Part shown: in pieces, positions 62,227 to 64,000 of the stretch
How positions within the stretch are numbered: position 1 is the stretch's first letter
Layout: each line of letters begins with the position of its first letter
Origin: Prauserella muralis
GTDB taxonomy: Bacteria > Actinomycetota > Actinomycetes > Mycobacteriales > Pseudonocardiaceae
NCBI RefSeq assembly: GCF_003202285.1
Contig: NZ_MASW01000001.1
Location: 1,550,001-1,614,000 of the forward strand
Reading direction: 5' to 3'
DNA length: 64,000 nt
Notes under the pieces: model-generated
The model's database searches: none
The model's input: only the letters and a program-made list of their open reading frames with translations
Told to the model about the DNA's origin: nothing
Program-made: the position numbers and the translations under genes

Positions 62227-63743
62227 GCCTTGCCTCCCATCGGCAGCGTGGCGGCGAAGCCATCGGCCTGCAAGCCTCGTAGCGGCGTCAGGCTCACGCC
62301 CACGCGCTCCGCCAGACCCGACAGCCGCTGATCGGCCGCGTCGAGCTCGCGCGGGTTCCTTGCGCTGACCCGCACGACACCTCGCAGCCCGACCTGGCCC
62401 TCCTCCTGTGACGGCGAGATCGCCATCGCCACCGTTGCCGACAAGGCGCGCACACTGGTCAACGCGTTGAGGCTGTTGGTGATCTTGCCCTTCGGCCACC
62501 CGGTGATCGCGTAGCTGGCGTGTCCAATACCCGCCGCGGTGACACCGGTCCAGCGCTCGTGAAGGGCGACCCGGGAATGCGAACCAGCGACCCCGGTCAG
62601 TTCAGCCGCCGAAATACCGGCACGCAGCAGCTCGTCCGGATCCAGTGGACGTGTCGGCACGCCGCGTGACTCCAGGGCGTTACGCACCCGGGAGAGCGCG
62701 CCCATCAGTGCCCGATGAGCGCCCACCACACCGCCGCCACGCTCACGAACGGCGGACGGGCACCGCCGAGGGTCCAGCCGAATCGACACCCAGGTCGTTC
62801 GCCGCGCAGCGGCAGGCAGCGGCCCCAGCACCTCCATGTACGAGGTGAGCGCAGGCGAGTCGGTCGGCAGCGCCGCGCTGCCCGGATAGCAATGCCACGT
62901 CATCTGGATGGAGTCCAGCACGACCCCGCGGTCTTCCAGGCACGGTGCCAGCGCGGACAACGGCAGACTCGGCGCGCCACCCGCCTGGGTGATCAGCGCC
63001 GGGGTCGGCTCCACGAGCAGAACCGCCGTCCAGGTGCCGTCATGCCACGCAAGACCGACTTCCTGGTGCTCGTGGTCCCTGCCCTGCGCCACCACCAGGT
63101 CGGGCACGACGAGCCTGAGGAGGCTGACCCGCGCGTCGTCCGGGCCGATGACTCCCTGCCCGTCGTCCTCCGCGGCGATCTCCTCGATGCTCGTGGGAGT
63201 CGGCGGGGTCGCGACCCGATCGTGGGACCGGAACGTGTATCGCGCGGTAAGTCCAGCCCATTGAGTGAACCACTGGCCACCCCAGCGCAAGAACGCGAGC
63301 AGGAGGGCGACCGCGACGATGCCGATGGCGACATACAACAGTGAATCGTCGATGGCCAGGAGCACGAGGCCGACGGCCAGTCCGACCTCCAGCATCACGA
63401 TGTTCATCACGGGCAGCGGGCCCAGGTTCGCGCCGAGCGCGCGCCGTCGCGCCGGAGGGGCTACCGGCGTCGGCCGGGGCGCCGAACCGGCGCCTCCCGG
63501 ACGAGGGGGTTGCTGTCCCGGAGGCGGCCCACCAGGACCGCCCGGTCCCCCCGGCCCACCGGGTCCGCCCGGGCCACCGGGCCCCTGTGGCCCGCGTGGA
63601 CCACCAGGACCGCCAGGCCCACCGCCATGGCCACCTGGCCCACCCGGGCCTCGCGGGCCCTGCGGGGGCCCCGGAGGCCGCCCTGGAGGCGGCTGTGAGC
63701 CAGGTGGAGGACCCGGCGGACGTGGAGGAGTGGTGACGGACAT
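62223..63743 (-). CDS. eccE: Type VII secretion protein EccE
   Basis: 506 residues from ATG 63743. The first 100 or so residues are almost only Pro, Gly and Gln (GPGG-type repeats). Two membrane helices follow (about 112-130 and 135-152), then the EccE cytoplasmic domain with TWVSIRLDPRRC. EccE sits at the edge of the ESX membrane complex. With eccB starting divergently, this is an ESX-4-like locus; the mycobacterial ESX-4 lacks eccE in many species, but other actinobacteria keep it. The start of the long frame upstream was rejected for lack of homology. Confidence 0.85.
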   Translation of the reverse strand: MSVTTPPRPPGPPPGSQPPPGRPPGPPQGPRGPGGPGGHGGGPGGPGGPRGPQGPGGPGGPGGPGGPGGPGGPPPGQQPPRPGGAGSAPRPTPVAPPARRRALGANLGPLPVMNIVMLEVGLAVGLVLLAIDDSLLYVAIGIVAVALLLAFLRWGGQWFTQWAGLTARYTFRSHDRVATPPTPTSIEEIAAEDDGQGVIGPDDARVSLLRLVVPDLVVAQGRDHEHQEVGLAWHDGTWTAVLLVEPTPALITQAGGAPSLPLSALAPCLEDRGVVLDSIQMTWHCYPGSAALPTDSPALTSYMEVLGPLPAAARRTTWVSIRLDPRRCPSAVRERGGGVVGAHRALMGALSRVRNALESRGVPTRPLDPDELLRAGISAAELTGVAGSHSRVALHERWTGVTAAGIGHASYAITGWPKGKITNSLNALTSVRALSATVAMAISPSQEEGQVGLRGVVRVSARNPRELDAADQRLSGLAERVGVSLTPLRGLQADGFAATLPMGGKA

Positions 63744-63815
63744 CCGCTCGTTCTCTTCCCCTCGTTCGTGCAACTGCGCTGGGAGCCGGTCCCGGGGGAC
63801 CGGACGCTTCCCTGA

Positions 63816-63831
63816 GTTGGTAGAAACCAAC
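63816..63831. promoter_or_regulatory. Palindrome in the eccE-eccB divergent promoter region
   Basis: GTTGGT (63816-63821) and ACCAAC (63826-63831) are perfect inverted repeats around AGAA. It lies midway between the two divergent genes. A TATCCT -10 for eccB lies about 20 nt to the right. It could be an operator for both directions. Confidence 0.5.
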
Positions 63832-63898
63832 ACCAGACCGGTCCCCGCACGGCTATCCTGCGGAACCGTACCGCGAGTGGGAGAGCTGTAGGTCGAGA

Positions 63899-64000
63899 AT
63901 GCCGTCAACACCGACAACCAAGTCGCAAGTCCAGGCGTACCAGTTCGTGCTGCGGCGGATGCAGTCCGCGCTGGTCCGCAAGGACTCAGTGATGTTGCAC
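63899..64000 (+). CDS. eccB: Type VII secretion protein EccB (N-terminus, cut by window end)
   Basis: 34 codons are visible from ATG 63899. They read MPSTPTTKSQVQAYQFVLRR then MQSALVRKDSVMLH, the conserved EccB N-terminus just before the membrane helix. EccB is a core subunit of the ESX membrane channel. No strong ribosome site precedes it. The rest lies outside the window. Confidence 0.88.
   Translation, partial: MPSTPTTKSQVQAYQFVLRRMQSALVRKDSVMLH

Overview
The window is high-GC actinobacterial chromosome. Gene order, sequence and several conserved tails (for example RpoA ending in DYAETEQL) point to the Corynebacteriales/Pseudonocardiales branch. A Pseudonocardiaceae-type genome (Saccharomonospora, Prauserella or Amycolatopsis-like) is the best guess, but this is inferred from gene content and not from any search. 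It carries the main translation and transcription gene cluster: tRNA-Thr, tRNA-Met, rpmG, hadAB, tRNA-Trp, secE-nusG-rplKA, rplJL, rpoBC, rpsLG-fusA-tuf, the S10/spc series, secY-adk-map, infA-rpmJ-rpsM-rpsK-rpsD-rpoA-rplQ and truA.

Layout. 1-7.9 kb: an EAL (c-di-GMP phosphodiesterase-type) membrane protein, two tRNAs, rpmG, a secreted S1 protease, the dehydratase pair hadAB, and a leftward group (SGNH esterase lipoprotein, DUF1648-type membrane protein with its YtrA-like GntR regulator). 7.9-14.5 kb: aspC, tRNA-Trp, secE-nusG-rplK-rplA, a leftward membrane protein, then the L10 leader with rplJL. 14.7-26.3 kb: a complete mce lipid-importer operon (MceG ATPase, two YrbE permeases, MceA-F, two Mce-associated proteins), lying between rplL and rpoB. 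26.6-34.2 kb: rpoB and rpoC. 34.3-40.3 kb: a DinB-like gene, a repeat-rich gap with minus-strand coding remnants, then rpsL-rpsG-fusA-tuf. 40.7-50.5 kb: rpsJ to rplO. 50.8-52 kb: two small secreted proteins, one beta/gamma-crystallin-like and one aerolysin-like. 52.3-60.4 kb: secY to truA. 60.3-64 kb: a DUF559 protein and the edge of a type VII secretion (ESX-4-like) locus (eccE, an overlapping partner gene, and the start of eccB).

What stands out. At least 21 copies of a roughly 23-nt imperfect palindrome (arms like GTGCGTTTAG and CTAAATGCAC around a CGGG or CCCG core) sit in eight intergenic clusters, and two further copies lie inside truA. The copies supply stop codons or C-terminal codons of neighbouring genes. 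Two form a near-perfect 68-nt cruciform, and two clusters share a 65-bp composite unit. I know of no described element that matches. Other leads are the crystallin/aerolysin-like secreted pair; a 62-codon gene with coding-type base composition overlapping rpsM; a 28-nt leader motif shared by the rpsL and rpsJ operons; an apparent CTG start for truA; and two short insertions flanked by exact direct repeats at the ends of mceE and fusA.

Most translation genes are joined by ATGA, GTGA or TAATG overlaps, so they are probably expressed as coupled operons. The mce genes show the same coupling from mceG to mceE.
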